From: Paraspadella gotoi
Lineage: Eukaryota > Chaetognatha
Direction of reading: 5' to 3'
Assembly (NCBI GenBank): GCA_051294375.1
Contig: CM119263.1
Coordinates: 1,518,981 to 1,582,980 of the forward strand
DNA: 64,000 nt
The notes below the pieces were generated by a model that had not been told where the DNA came from, did not search any database, and worked only from the letters and a program-made list of their open reading frames with translations. Made by a program: the position numbers and the translations under genes. Positions 51,040 to 62,479 of this stretch are shown here, piece after piece (position 1 is the first letter of the stretch; every line of letters starts with the position of its first letter).

Positions 51040-52395
51040 TTCTTTTTTTACTTCTTTCTTCGTTTAATTTCTCCACTCCTTATCTTCCTTCTTCTTCTTT
51101 TAATTTCTCCTCTCCTTCTCTTTCCTTCTTCTTCTTAATTCTCCTCTCCTGCTCTTCCTTCTTTTTTCTTCTTTTAATTTCTCCTCTCCCTTCTACTTCC
51201 TTCATCTCTCTTTTAATTTTCCTCTCCTTCTCTTCCTTCTTCTTCTTTTTAATCCTCTCCTTCCCCTCCCTACTCCTCTCCTTCTCTTCCTCTTTAATCC
51301 TTCTTTTAATTTTTCTCCTCTCCTTCCCTTCCTTCTTCTTCTTTTAATTTTCTCCTCTCCTGTCCCTTACCTTCTTCTTCTTTTAATTTCTCCTCTCCTT
51401 CTCTTCCTTCTTCTCTTTTATTTCTCCTCTCCTTCCTTCCTTCTGTCTTCTTTTAATTCTCCTTCCCTTCTCTTCCTTCATCTTCTTTAATTTCTCCTCT
51501 CCTTCTCCTTCTCTCTCTTTTAATTTCTCCTCTCCTTTCTTCTTCTTCTTCTTTTAATTTCTCCTCTCCTTCTTCCTTCATCTTCTTTTAATTTCTCCTC
51601 TCCTTCCCTTCCTTCTTCTTCTTTTAATTTCTCCTCTCTTCCTTCCTTCTTCTCTTATTTTCCTCTCTTCTCTTCCTTCTTTTTTTAATTCTCCTCTCCT
51701 TCTCTTCCTTCTTCTTCTTTTAATTTCTCCTCTCCTTCTCTTCCTTCTTCTTCTTTAATTTCTCCTCTCCTTTTCTTCCTTCATCTTCTTTAATTTTTCC
51801 TCTCCTCTTCCTTCTTCTTCTTTAATTTCTCCTCTCTTCCTCCTTCTTCTTTTTTAATCTCCTCTCCTTCCTTCCTTCTTCTTCTTTTTTAATTTCTCCC
51901 TCCTTCCCTTCCTTCTTCTTCTTTTTAATTTCTCCTCTCCTCTCTTCCTTCATCTTCTTTTAATTTCTCCTTCCCTTCTCTTCCTTCTTCTCTTTTAATT
52001 TCTCCTCTCCTTCTCTTCCTTCTTCTTCTTTTAATTTCTCCTCTCCTTCTCTTCCTTCATCTCTTTTAATTTTTCCTCTCCTTCCCTTCCTTCTTCTTCT
52101 TTTAATTTCTCCTCTCCTTTCCTTCCTTCTTCTTCTTTTAATTTCTCCTCTCCTTCTCTTCCTTCTTCTTCTTTTAATTTCTCCTCTCCTTCTCTTCCTT
52201 CTTCTTCTTTTAATTTCTCCTCTCCTTCTCTTCCTTCATCTTTCTTTTAATTTCCTTCTCTCCTTCTCTTCTTCTTCTTCTTTTAATTTCTCCTCTCCTT
52301 CTCTTCCTTCTTCTTCTTTTAATTTCTCCTCTCCTTCTCTTCCTTCTTCTTCTTTCAATTCTCCTCTCCTTCCCTTCCTTCTTCTCTCTTCTCTT
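51040..52395 (-). repeat. 36-bp minisatellite translating as a 12-residue repeat
   Basis: About 37 tandem units of a 36-bp pyrimidine-rich sequence (plus strand: TTTTAATTTCTCCTCTCCTT and then CTCTTCCTTCTTCTTC). On the minus strand the unit reads KEEEGREGEEKL, visible as an open frame at its 3' end (52390-52236). Elsewhere 1-2 nt indels break the frame repeatedly. Could be a helical repeat exon damaged by sequencing error, or a non-coding minisatellite. Confidence 0.8.
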
Positions 52396-52489
52396 TTTCT
52401 CCGATCATCGCCTCCACGCCTCTTCTTCCTCCTCCTCCTCCTCCTCCTCTCTCCCTCCTCCACCCCCCCTCAACAACATTGCCTCCTCA

Positions 52490-52674
52490 TCTTCCTCTCA
52501 CCTCAACCATCACCGATCCCAGATCATAAACTTCATTTTCTCTTACTCCTCCTCCTCCCCCTCCTCCTCCTCCTCCTCCTCCCTGATTTATGCTCCTCTT
52601 TGTGTCAAAGTCTCCTCCTTCGTTGTGAGTGAATCGATCCTCTTCCTCCGAACCCAAAGTGGAAGAGGATTTCT

Positions 52675-52680
<6 letters not shown>
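52490..52680 (-). CDS. Candidate exon upstream of the 12-residue repeat
   Basis: After an AGAAG acceptor next to a (GA)n tract, the frame reads KSSSTLGSEEEDRFTHNEGG, DFDTKRSINQ, a run of 12 Gly, VRENEVYDLGSVMVE, then a GAG/GTGAGA donor. Same strand as the 12-residue repeat and 100 bp before it, so the two could be consecutive exons of one gene (inference). No family recognised. Confidence 0.33.

Positions 52681-52765
<85 letters not shown>
52676..52765 (+). repeat. (CT)n microsatellite
   Basis: About 90 bp of CT with TTC interruptions. Confidence 0.95.
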
Positions 52766-52967
52766 CACGGATCCGCGGGTTTCCTTTCCTTAAAAATCAA
52801 GGATAATTTTTTTTTTCGCTCTCGATCTTCGATCGTCAACGACGACGACGACGAAAGGCCATCTGACGGTTAATTTCGTTAAAATAGATGGCGTACTTTG
52901 GATCGGAGTATAGGGAGGTGCATTAGGGGTGAAGAATGGGATTTGCAAAGAAAAGAGAAAATTGATA

Positions 52968-53190
52968 TGAAATTGGTACAACCAATAGAAAAACTATCCA
53001 TTCATTTAATAAATAAGCTATCTTGTCCCTGACTTTGGACAGGCTTCGGTGGTTTAAGGCCTCCATCACTCTTACAAGATAATGACATATCAGGTCCCTG
53101 CAAGCTTTCAATCAAGACTCTCTCACAGTCTCGTTTATTCACTCCCAGAGTACCTGGCTTCCCTCTCAATAAAGTAGTATAATGTTTCAA
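52968..53190 (-). mobile_element. SINE-like element A, copy 4 (reverse)
   Basis: Reverse complement of the 30.85 and 57.4 kb copies: AAGCTATCTTGTCCCTGACT, GGTGGTTTAAGGCCTCCATC, CAAGCTTTCAATCAAGACTC. Confidence 0.8.
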
Positions 53191-53199
53191 AGAATGTGT

Positions 53200-53998
53200 T
53201 ATTATTGTTTAAGTTAATTTTTTTCGCTCCATACTATTTTGTGAAGTTTTTTTTGTTATTGTAAACTTTTTAGGTTTTTACCTTGGAACGAGTTAGTTTC
53301 ATTTTTTGCAAATAACTTTCGTTAATCAAAAAAAGAAATAATACAAAATCCAAAAAATTAAAAATATGAAATGACCTAAAAAATTTTTAAATCAACAAAT
53401 GATTCGGCGTCAAAACAAAACGATTTTTTTTTGTTTTCATTTCGATGAACAAAAAGAAAAAAAGGAAGCGAGATTTGAAATGACGTTTGACAAAGGACAA
53501 AGTCTGGGACAAAGGGACAAAAAAAGTGGATGCGAATTTGAGTGAATTGGAGCGAAATTTGAGGGAAAAGATGAAGAAGTGAAAGAGATGTGAAAGAGAA
53601 GAGAAAGAGAAAGAGAAGAGAAAGAGAAAGAGAAGAGAAAGAGAAGAGAAAGAGAAGAGAAAGAGAAGAGAAAAAGAAGGGAAAAAGAAGAGAAATAGAA
53701 GATAAAGAGAAGAGAAAGAGAAGGGATTTCCGGTCAGAATTTAGAAAGAGAGAGAGAATTCTCTTTTCGCTTTTGTGAACTTTTATAAAATTGGTACGTT
53801 CGTCAAATATAAAAGATTATTTATCAATTCAACAAAGTATTAATGTAATATTTTATTAACTGTTTGAATTGGATAAAAGGAGAGAAATAAAACTTTTTGA
53901 GATTAAATGGTTAAAAAAATGTGGGGTTTTTTCCAAAGAAAACAATTAGTTTAGTAAATTTATCTAAAGTGTTCTCTAAACCAATAAATCTAGTGACG

Positions 53999-54000
<2 letters not shown>
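53200..54000. other. AT-rich stretch with (AAGAGA)n
   Basis: No supported exon. GAGAAAGAGAAGAGAAAGAG-type repeat at 53588-53740. Confidence 0.5.
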
Positions 54001-54034
<34 letters not shown>

Positions 54035-54670
54035 NNNNNNNNNNNNNNNNNNNNNNNNNNNNNNNNNNNNNNNNNNNNNNNNNNNNNNNNNNNNNNNNNN
54101 NNNNNNNNNNNNNNNNNNNNNNNNNNNNNNNNNNNNNNNNNNNNNNNNNNNNNNNNNNNNNNNNNNNNNNNNNNNNNNNNNNNNNNNNNNNNNNNNNNNN
54201 NNNNNNNNNNNNNNNNNNNNNNNNNNNNNNNNNNNNNNNNNNNNNNNNNNNNNNNNNNNNNNNNNNNNNNNNNNNNNNNNNNNNNNNNNNNNNNNNNNNN
54301 NNNNNNNNNNNNNNNNNNNNNNNNNNNNNNNNNNNNNNNNNNNNNNNNNNNNNNNNNNNNNNNNNNNNNNNNNNNNNNNNNNNNNNNNNNNNNNNNNNNN
54401 NNNNNNNNNNNNNNNNNNNNNNNNNNNNNNNNNNNNNNNNNNNNNNNNNNNNNNNNNNNNNNNNNNNNNNNNNNNNNNNNNNNNNNNNNNNNNNNNNNNN
54501 NNNNNNNNNNNNNNNNNNNNNNNNNNNNNNNNNNNNNNNNNNNNNNNNNNNNNNNNNNNNNNNNNNNNNNNNNNNNNNNNNNNNNNNNNNNNNNNNNNNN
54601 NNNNNNNNNNNNNNNNNNNNNNNNNNNNNNNNNNNNNNNNNNNNNNNNNNNNNNNNNNNNNNNNNNNNNN
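54000..54670. other. (CAA)n running into a 634-N gap
   Basis: (ACA)n at 54000-54036 enters Ns (54037-54670), which end in (GA)n. The gap sits between two microsatellites. Confidence 0.95.
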
Positions 54671-54767
54671 GAGAGAGAGAGAGAGATAAAGAAGAAGCCG
54701 GAAATGTGAAATTATCTCACGGAGATAAACTCGTCAAATAATTTGCTTTCAGTGAATCAGTGAAGCA

Positions 54768-54962
54768 TTACTTGAAGTAGAGCAGTGATTGAGTGAAGCA
54801 GAGAAGCAGTAATGGAATAAAGCAGTAAAGCAGTAAAGCAGCACTTGAAGTAGAGCAGTAAAGCAGTGATTGAGTGAAGCAGAGAAGCAGTAATGGAATA
54901 AAGCAGTAAAGCAGTAAAGCAGCACTTGAAGTAGAGAAGTAAAGCAGTGATTGAGTGAAGCA
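54768..54962 (+). repeat. ~81-bp minisatellite with internal AGCAGTAA repeats
   Basis: More than two copies of a unit containing ACTTGAAGTAGAGCAGTAAA, GTGATTGAGTGAAGCAGAGA and AGCAGTAATGGAATAAAGCA. The unit itself is built from AGCAGTAA-like 8-mers. Confidence 0.85.
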
Positions 54963-55384
54963 TAAGCGCGTTGTCTGATAAACGCATTTAATGATTGACT
55001 CATTAACTGATAAGTGTCCTGACTGATTGGCACGAGGAATAATTGTTGAATTGACTGATTGTGTTGATGTTTTGTTCAGAAATGAAGGACTAAAAGACAT
55101 AAGTGACTGTGTAAACTAGAATGTTTATTTTACATATTTTAGAATATTTCGAGATTACGTAGACGATGTGGTAAATATATTTGTATACATAGTAAATATA
55201 TACTGTAAATACATATAAAATATCCCTAAACGAGTGGAGAGATCGTGTGGATTTTGTCTTTTCTCTCAAGCTCACTTCATTTGGACGAAAGATTCAACTC
55301 GTCCTCAGAATTACGAGTTCTCCTCGAGAAAAATCGACGCTTAGAATTCGTGGCACGTTCTTATAGAACATTACTTATTTTTAG

Positions 55385-55387
<3 letters not shown>

Positions 55388-55422
<35 letters not shown>

Positions 55423-55610
55423 NNNNNNNNNNNNNNNNNNNNNNNNNNNNNNNNNNNNNNNNNNNNNNNNNNNNNNNNNNNNNNNNNNNNNNNNNNNNNN
55501 NNNNNNNNNNNNNNNNNNNNNNNNNNNNNNNNNNNNNNNNNNNNNNNNNNNNNNNNNNNNNNNNNNNNNNNNNNNNCTCTCTCTCTCCTTTTCTCTCATT
55601 CTCTCTCTCT
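55388..55610. repeat. (CT)n interrupted by a 154-N gap
   Basis: CT on both sides of Ns 55423-55576, so the gap is inside one CT tract. Confidence 0.9.
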
Positions 55611-55700
55611 GTGTCTTAGTGGTGATTGCCAAAGCTTCGACGCTTCCTCTAATTAGGTGTGAACAGAAAAAAGAAGATTGTCACAATCAAAAAAAAAACA

Positions 55701-55965
55701 NNNNNNNNNNNNNNNNNNNNNNNNNNNNNNNNNNNNNNNNNNNNNNNNNNNNNNNNNNNNNNNNNNNNNNNNNNNNNNNNNNNNNNNNNNNNNNNNNNNN
55801 NNNNNNNNNNNNNNNNNNNNNNNNNNNNNNNNNNNNNNNNNNNNNNNNNNNNNNNNNNNNNNNNNNNNNNNNNNNNNNNNNNNNNNNNNNNNNNNNNNNN
55901 NNNNNNNNNNNNNNNNNNNNNNNNNNNNNNNNNNNNNNNNNNNNNNNNNNNNNNNNNNNNNNNNN
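55701..55965. other. Assembly gap
   Basis: 265 Ns; the left flank is A-rich. Confidence 0.95.
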
Positions 55966-56104
55966 TGGAAGGTTTAACCCGAAATATCCACATTTATTGA
56001 ATAAATAAAATAAAAAAATAAATAGTACATACAGAAATAAAGAAATAACGTTTGCGAAAAGGTTTCGTGAAAAAGAAGGAAACGAAAGGAGATTATTGTT
56101 TCTC

Positions 56105-56642
56105 NNNNNNNNNNNNNNNNNNNNNNNNNNNNNNNNNNNNNNNNNNNNNNNNNNNNNNNNNNNNNNNNNNNNNNNNNNNNNNNNNNNNNNNNNNNNNNNN
56201 NNNNNNNNNNNNNNNNNNNNNNNNNNNNNNNNNNNNNNNNNNNNNNNNNNNNNNNNNNNNNNNNNNNNNNNNNNNNNNNNNNNNNNNNNNNNNNNNNNNN
56301 NNNNNNNNNNNNNNNNNNNNNNNNNNNNNNNNNNNNNNNNNNNNNNNNNNNNNNNNNNNNNNNNNNNNNNNNNNNNNNNNNNNNNNNNNNNNNNNNNNNN
56401 NNNNNNNNNNNNNNNNNNNNNNNNNNNNNNNNNNNNNNNNNNNNNNNNNNNNNNNNNNNNNNNNNNNNNNNNNNNNNNNNNNNNNNNNNNNNNNNNNNNN
56501 NNNNNNNNNNNNNNNNNNNNNNNNNNNNNNNNNNNNNNNNNNNNNNNNNNNNNNNNNNNNNNNNNNNNNNNNNNNNNNNNNNNNNNNNNNNNNNNNNNNN
56601 NNNNNNNNNNNNNNNNNNNNNNNNNNNNNNNNNNNNNNNNNN
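56105..56642. other. Assembly gap
   Basis: 538 Ns; ORFs drawn across it are meaningless. Confidence 0.95.
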
Positions 56643-57265
56643 GAGCGTTTAAACTAATTTGAAATCTATGTAAAAGTATAAAAAATCCATGAGATAAAAT
56701 TGGAAAATTACTACAATTACTACGTAACTGCAACTACAAATGCAACTAATGAAACTAACTACAATTGCAAAAGCTACTAACCGCAATTGCAAATGCAACT
56801 GCAATTACAAATTTCAATGCTATTGCAGGTTTCTCGGTCTTTTAATCACGAACCCGAAATTTACGGTTTTACTCATCTCGACTTCATAATCAAAATTCGC
56901 TAATTGATTTATTATTCGAGTCAAGAAATAAGAGACTTAATTATTATTTATTATTTATTATTATTATTTATTATTTATTATTCGAGTCAAGAAATAAGAG
57001 ACTTAATTATTTTGTTTTTGCTCAGTTTTTATTAAGTTGTTTAAAATTGTTTTGTTGTTTAAAAAGAATTTCGTCGTTAATTAAATTTTGGTTTTCCGTC
57101 CGGGAGCTAATGAATAAAAAAAAACTTACTCTGCGGGTTGATTAATGGCTCCATTTTTTAATGATTTATATATGTATTTTTTTTACTTTACATTCTTTTA
57201 TTAAATGAGAAATGTTAATGGGTTTATTTAAATGCTAAATTAAATCCAAATAGTATATATATAAT
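56643..57265. other. AT-rich stretch with short repeats
   Basis: An ACTACAATTGCAA-type repeat at 56705-56825, and a direct duplication of a sequence with TTATTCGAGTCAAGAAATAA at 56911 and 56977. No ORF. Confidence 0.5.
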
Positions 57266-57267
57266 AT

Positions 57268-57566
57268 AAATAGAGTACAATATAGTATTCCCCGATCTAA
57301 TACTTAAGGGAGTGGTCTTTTCATACAATTGAAACATTCTTTGAAATATTATACCACTTCATTGATAGGGAAGCCAGGTTCACTGGGAGTGAATAAATGA
57401 GACTGTGAAAGAGTCTTGATTGAAAGCTTGCAGAAACCTGCTATGTTATTATCTTGTAAGTGTGATGGAGGCCTTAAACCACCAAAGCCTGTCCAAAGTC
57501 AGGGACAAGATAGCTTATTTATTAAATGAATGGATAATTTTTATATTGGTTGTACCAATTTCATAA
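57268..57566 (+). mobile_element. SINE-like element A, copy 5 (longest)
   Basis: About 300 bp from GTACAATATAGTATTCCCCG through CACTTCATTGATAGGGAAGC and CCTTAAACCACCAAAGCCTG to TTGGTTGTACCAATTTCATA. Best reference copy for the family. Confidence 0.85.
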
Positions 57567-57569
57567 TAA

Positions 57570-58290
57570 TAAAATGAACGAATGACTTGAGGAATGATTG
57601 AATAAATATCTTTCTGAAATATATATAAATATATATATATATATACATATAAATGTTTGCTCTATTCTGACTTTTAATTGTTTATTTCTTTTTTTCTTTT
57701 TCTCCTTCATCCTTTTCAACAACTTTCTTCGAAAAAAGGTAAGAGGAAAAAAAAGATTTTTTATTCTCGAAACCAAAAAGAAATCGATTGTTGTTATTGT
57801 TATTGTTGTTTTTGTTGTTTTAAACCAAAAAAATCTTTTTCCAGAAATAAGGAAAACAATTTTAACCAAAACTTTCACAACAAATAATAAGATGTTTTCT
57901 TTTTCTTTTTTGCCGCAAAAAAAATAAAATTAAAAAATTCGGTTTCGACTTTTAAAGTTTAATTTTTTTTTCTCTTTTTTCTGTGTTACTCTATTTCTTT
58001 TATTTTTTCATTTGTGTTTTCAACAAAGTAACGCAGTTTTCTTCTATTATCTTCTTTGTTGTTGTCGTCGTCGTCGTCGTCGTCGTCATACTTTTGACTA
58101 TCAAATAAATACACTTTTTGTCGATTTCCAATTTTATTCCAAATTTTTTTTTTATAATAAAATTTTAGTTTTTTCCACTGAAAAACAAAAATCCTTTCCA
58201 ATCTGGAAACTGAGTCATTTCAATTTAGTCTCAATTGTTTTTTCTTTAAACAAAACAATAAAATCGTTTTCTCTCACCGCAAGACGTCTC
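57570..58290. other. AT-rich stretch with (GTC)n
   Basis: No supported exon. TATATA tract at about 57620-57650 and (GTC)n at 58060-58088. Confidence 0.5.
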
Positions 58291-58297
58291 TCTTTCT

Positions 58298-58488
58298 NNN
58301 NNNNNNNNNNNNNNNNNNNNNNNNNNNNNNNNNNNNNNNNNNNNNNNNNNNNNNNNNNNNNNNNNNNNNNNNNNNNNNNNNNNNNNNNNNNNNNNNNNNN
58401 NNNNNNNNNNNNNNNNNNNNNNNNNNNNNNNNNNNNNNNNNNNNNNNNNNNNNNNNNNNNNNNNNNNNNNNNNNNNNNNNNNNNNNNN
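58298..58488. other. Assembly gap
   Basis: 191 Ns. Confidence 0.95.
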
Positions 58489-58539
58489 GATTTTTTTTTT
58501 GGTTGAGTTTCGCTTTCGATCAAACAAAACTGAAAGAGG

Positions 58540-58749
58540 CAACGACGACGACGACGACGACAATGAAAACGACGACAAAGGAAAAGACGACGACGACGAC
58601 AAAGGCAACGACGACGACGACAATGAAAAGGAGGAGGAAGAAGAAGATGATATAGAAGACGACGACGACGACGACGACGTAAACAGCGAACAAAGGATCG
58701 GAAATCAAAAAGCGACGAAGACGAAAAAATCGGAAAATGATAAAAGGGC

Positions 58750-58788
<39 letters not shown>
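58540..58788 (+). repeat. (GAC)n / (GAGGAA)n cluster
   Basis: Several GAC arrays joined by AAAGG and GAGGAG segments, ending in (GAC)n at the next gap. One frame gives an Asp/Glu/Lys ORF, but every reading is repeat-driven. Confidence 0.8.
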
Positions 58789-59410
58789 NNNNNNNNNNNN
58801 NNNNNNNNNNNNNNNNNNNNNNNNNNNNNNNNNNNNNNNNNNNNNNNNNNNNNNNNNNNNNNNNNNNNNNNNNNNNNNNNNNNNNNNNNNNNNNNNNNNN
58901 NNNNNNNNNNNNNNNNNNNNNNNNNNNNNNNNNNNNNNNNNNNNNNNNNNNNNNNNNNNNNNNNNNNNNNNNNNNNNNNNNNNNNNNNNNNNNNNNNNNN
59001 NNNNNNNNNNNNNNNNNNNNNNNNNNNNNNNNNNNNNNNNNNNNNNNNNNNNNNNNNNNNNNNNNNNNNNNNNNNNNNNNNNNNNNNNNNNNNNNNNNNN
59101 NNNNNNNNNNNNNNNNNNNNNNNNNNNNNNNNNNNNNNNNNNNNNNNNNNNNNNNNNNNNNNNNNNNNNNNNNNNNNNNNNNNNNNNNNNNNNNNNNNNN
59201 NNNNNNNNNNNNNNNNNNNNNNNNNNNNNNNNNNNNNNNNNNNNNNNNNNNNNNNNNNNNNNNNNNNNNNNNNNNNNNNNNNNNNNNNNNNNNNNNNNNN
59301 NNNNNNNNNNNNNNNNNNNNNNNNNNNNNNNNNNNNNNNNNNNNNNNNNNNNNNNNNNNNNNNNNNNNNNNNNNNNNNNNNNNNNNNNNNNNNNNNNNNN
59401 NNNNNNNNNN
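58789..59410. other. Assembly gap
   Basis: 622 Ns, preceded by (GAC)n. Confidence 0.95.
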
Positions 59411-59839
59411 GCATTTACATATTTAAAATTCGTGCGGAAGTTCGACGGAGGAAAAAAGTAGAAAGGATTTGCATAATATCAAATCGCAATTTGGGAATTT
59501 CGAAGAAAAAAATATTCAAGAAATTAAAAAAAAATCCAAAACAAGTTTAAAAGAATGCAGAGAGAAATTAAAAAGTTTTTATAATTATAAATCTGATATT
59601 TGTAAAGTTGGTGAAAGTTAAATTTTATAACGAGGCCCATTTTTTTTGGGTTTACATCATTTGACTCATTAGTTAAAAAAAAGTAAACACAACAATCCAT
59701 AATGTGAAAAGAAATATTTAGCCTTGACTCCTTGCGTATCCAAGTCAATAGTCAACCCTTAACGCGAAAACCGAATTTCTTTTTTTGGGCCTTAAAAGGT
59801 TTTTAAGGCACAAGAAAGAATCCGTAACGAGAGTGGCAA

Positions 59840-60210
59840 CGCCAACGAAGTCGACCTCGATAATGACGACGACGATAATGACGACGATAACGACGACGAT
59901 AACGACGACGATAACGACGACGAGGCCGACGTTTTTGACAAAAATGACGACATGGTGGCGACGATGATGACAATGACAAACATGATGACGACCTAGTAAA
60001 CGACTATGTAGTACAACAACAGAGACGATGACGACGACGATGAAGACGACGACGATGACGAAAATAAAAACGATAACGATGACGACGGTTATGAAAATGG
60101 AGACAAGACGAAGACTAAGACAATGATTTGGACGGCGATGACGATGACTACGACGATGACAACGACGCCGACAGCGACGACGATGACGCCGACAGCGACC
60201 ATGATAACGA
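59840..60210 (+). repeat. Long impure GAC/GAT array
   Basis: About 370 bp dominated by GACGAY triplets (GATAATGACGACGATAACGA and similar) with substitutions rather than indels. The triplet phase holds locally; the Asp frame reads DDDDYDDDNDADSDDDDADS at the right end. Confidence 0.85.
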
Positions 60211-60264
60211 CCTCTGCCCCCAGGCGAAAACCTTGAGAGCGAAAAATCTCGATCGTCGACTGAA

Positions 60265-60408
60265 NNNNNNNNNNNNNNNNNNNNNNNNNNNNNNNNNNNN
60301 NNNNNNNNNNNNNNNNNNNNNNNNNNNNNNNNNNNNNNNNNNNNNNNNNNNNNNNNNNNNNNNNNNNNNNNNNNNNNNNNNNNNNNNNNNNNNNNNNNNN
60401 NNNNNNNN
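60265..60408. other. Assembly gap
   Basis: 144 Ns. Confidence 0.95.
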
Positions 60409-60409
60409 T

Positions 60410-60747
60410 AGAGAGAAGGGAAAACCATTGCCAAAGGAAAATCAATTAGTTAATAATAATATAATTATATTTTTATTCCTTTGTATTTTTTTTTTCGTCA
60501 CAATGCAACCGAGGGTCGGAAAGACAACCTTCCTGACTACAAGCGTAAATCAGATAAAATGTCTCGCTCTCATCACACGATCCCGTTGTGTAACGCATGA
60601 GGCGGAAAAGGAAACTGCCTGATAAAGAAACGAGACTGAAAAAAACACCAGTGAACAACGCAACTGGAAAAGACAACTGCAATTTGCTTCGCTGACGATG
60701 CTAACAGTAATAAATTTGCGGCAGAACGAAGACGTCACTCAACGACT

Positions 60748-60785
<38 letters not shown>

Positions 60786-61490
60786 CAATCAGGCGGAGGG
60801 ACGTTCAATCAGGCGGAGAAAAGACAGACAAGAGCGAATCAATTTGTGGAGGAAAAAAGGAGAAAAGAAGAGAAGAGGAAAGAAAAGAGAATAAATCACT
60901 GAAAAAAGTGAATAGAAAGGTGTGTGAATCACTGAATCACTGAAATAGAGAATGGAAAGGTATGTGAATGACGTCGGTAGAGAATGGGCAAGTGAATTAA
61001 TCACTGAAAATCACTGAAGAAAAGAATATAAAGTTGAATGTTTCACTGGTGAAGAAGAAGAAAAAGTGAATGAATCACTGAAAAAAAATTTAGAGATGAA
61101 TAAATCGATAAGGATAAAATGAGAATGAAAAAAAAATTTTAAAAAAACCTAAGGTGTAATGTATGGATAGCGATAAAATTAAAATAATTCTAAAACTAAA
61201 GAAAGAAAATAAAGAAAGAAAAAGGTAGAGAAAAATTAAACTAAAGGAAACTTAAGTATGAAACAAATAACTGAATCGTTTAAATAAACAAACATAATTA
61301 TGACGCAAATTGAGTTGCTTTGGTGACGCGTCATGACATCTTATCTGCAGCCAAAATAATTGACAAAAAAAGTCGATCAAATATCAAGCATGTTTCACGG
61401 ACAAAAGTTGCAAATGTTCACCAATGGGGACATCTGTCAACAAACGCGCGATTTTATGCTGATTCGCAAAATTAATTAACGTATTCTGTC
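60410..61490. other. Gene-poor stretch
   Basis: (GAC)n at 60748-60783. Repeated GAATCACTGAA words at 60890-61075. No exon supported. Confidence 0.5.
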
Positions 61491-61686
61491 TCTCTCTCTC
61501 TCTNNNNNNNNNNNNNNNNNNNNNNNNNNNNNNNNNNNNNNNNNNNNNNNNNNNNNNNNNNNNNNNNNNNNNNNNNNNNNNNNNNNNNNNNNNNNNNNNN
61601 NNNNNNNNNNNNNNNNNNNNNNNNNNNNNNNNNNNNNNNNNNNNNNNNNNNNNNNNNNNNNNNNNNNNNTCTCTCTCTCTCTCTCG
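61485..61686. repeat. (CT)n interrupted by a 166-N gap
   Basis: CT on both sides of Ns 61504-61669. Confidence 0.9.
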
Positions 61687-61961
61687 GGTCTTCCCGATCA
61701 CGTGACCTCGCGCGTTTTGTTTGTCTCTCGGATCGAATTCGTTGCGTAAACAAATGGATAAGAAAAAGAAAGAGAGGAATTAGAAGAAGGAGAAATAATA
61801 AAGAGAAGAAAAAAAGGGAAAAATAAAAAGAAGAAGAAAAGGGAAAAATATAAAGAAGAAGAAAAGAGAAAAATAAAAAGAAGAAGAAAACAGAAGAATA
61901 ACAAGAACGGTAGTTCAAATGTGTTGCGCCGCAGTGACTGACTTATCACGTGTATTTCTCA

Positions 61962-62006
61962 TAACATGACGTGACATGATGTGACAGGACGTGATATGAC
62001 ATGACT
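61962..62006 (+). repeat. ACATGACGTG short tandem repeat
   Basis: CATGACGTGACATGATGTGA and variants; period about 10. Confidence 0.7.
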
Positions 62007-62231
62007 ACAATAACTTTTTTTGCCCGTGTACATGTATTTATGACACACACTGCATAGGAAATCGTTTTTGTTCTTTATAGTTTTCATGATTTCCTGAAGG
62101 CGGCGCGAGCAGTCCCTTATATTTGACATTTTTAACGTAAGTGGGACAGACATACCGATCGACAGACCGACCGAAAAGTGACCTATAGAGTTGCTTCGCG
62201 AGTACTCGCGGCGCTACTAAAAACATATAAC

Positions 62232-62402
62232 ATTAAATAAACGAGACTGTGAAAGAGTCTTGATTGAAAGCTGGCAGAGACCTTCCATGTTATTATCTGT
62301 AAAGTATGATGGAGGCATTAAACCACCATAGCATGTCAAAATTTTGTGGAAAGATAGCTTATTTATTTAATGAATGGATAATTTTTATGTTGGTTGTAAC
62401 AG
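62232..62402 (+). mobile_element. SINE-like element A, copy 6 (5'-truncated, diverged)
   Basis: AATAAACGAGACTGTGAAAG, GTCTTGATTGAAAGCTGGCA, GGCATTAAACCACCATAGCA; 3' end TGTTGGTTGTAAC. Confidence 0.75.
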
Positions 62403-62479
62403 GAGAAAAAGTAAAAAAAGTAAAAAAAATAAATAAAACTAAGAAATATTAGAGAAAAGTCTCGTACTCAACATTGATA

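Noticed and set aside
55649-56733. ORFs made largely of X
   Set aside because: They run across N gaps.
58499-59461. Asp/Glu/Lys ORF across (GAC)n and a gap
   Set aside because: Half is Ns and the rest is simple repeat. No evidence beyond openness.
61959-62153. Minus ORF with CSVCHKYMYTGKKSYCSH, zinc-finger-like
   Set aside because: Only 64 residues, overlaps a 10-bp tandem repeat, spacing does not fit a known finger, no splice sites.
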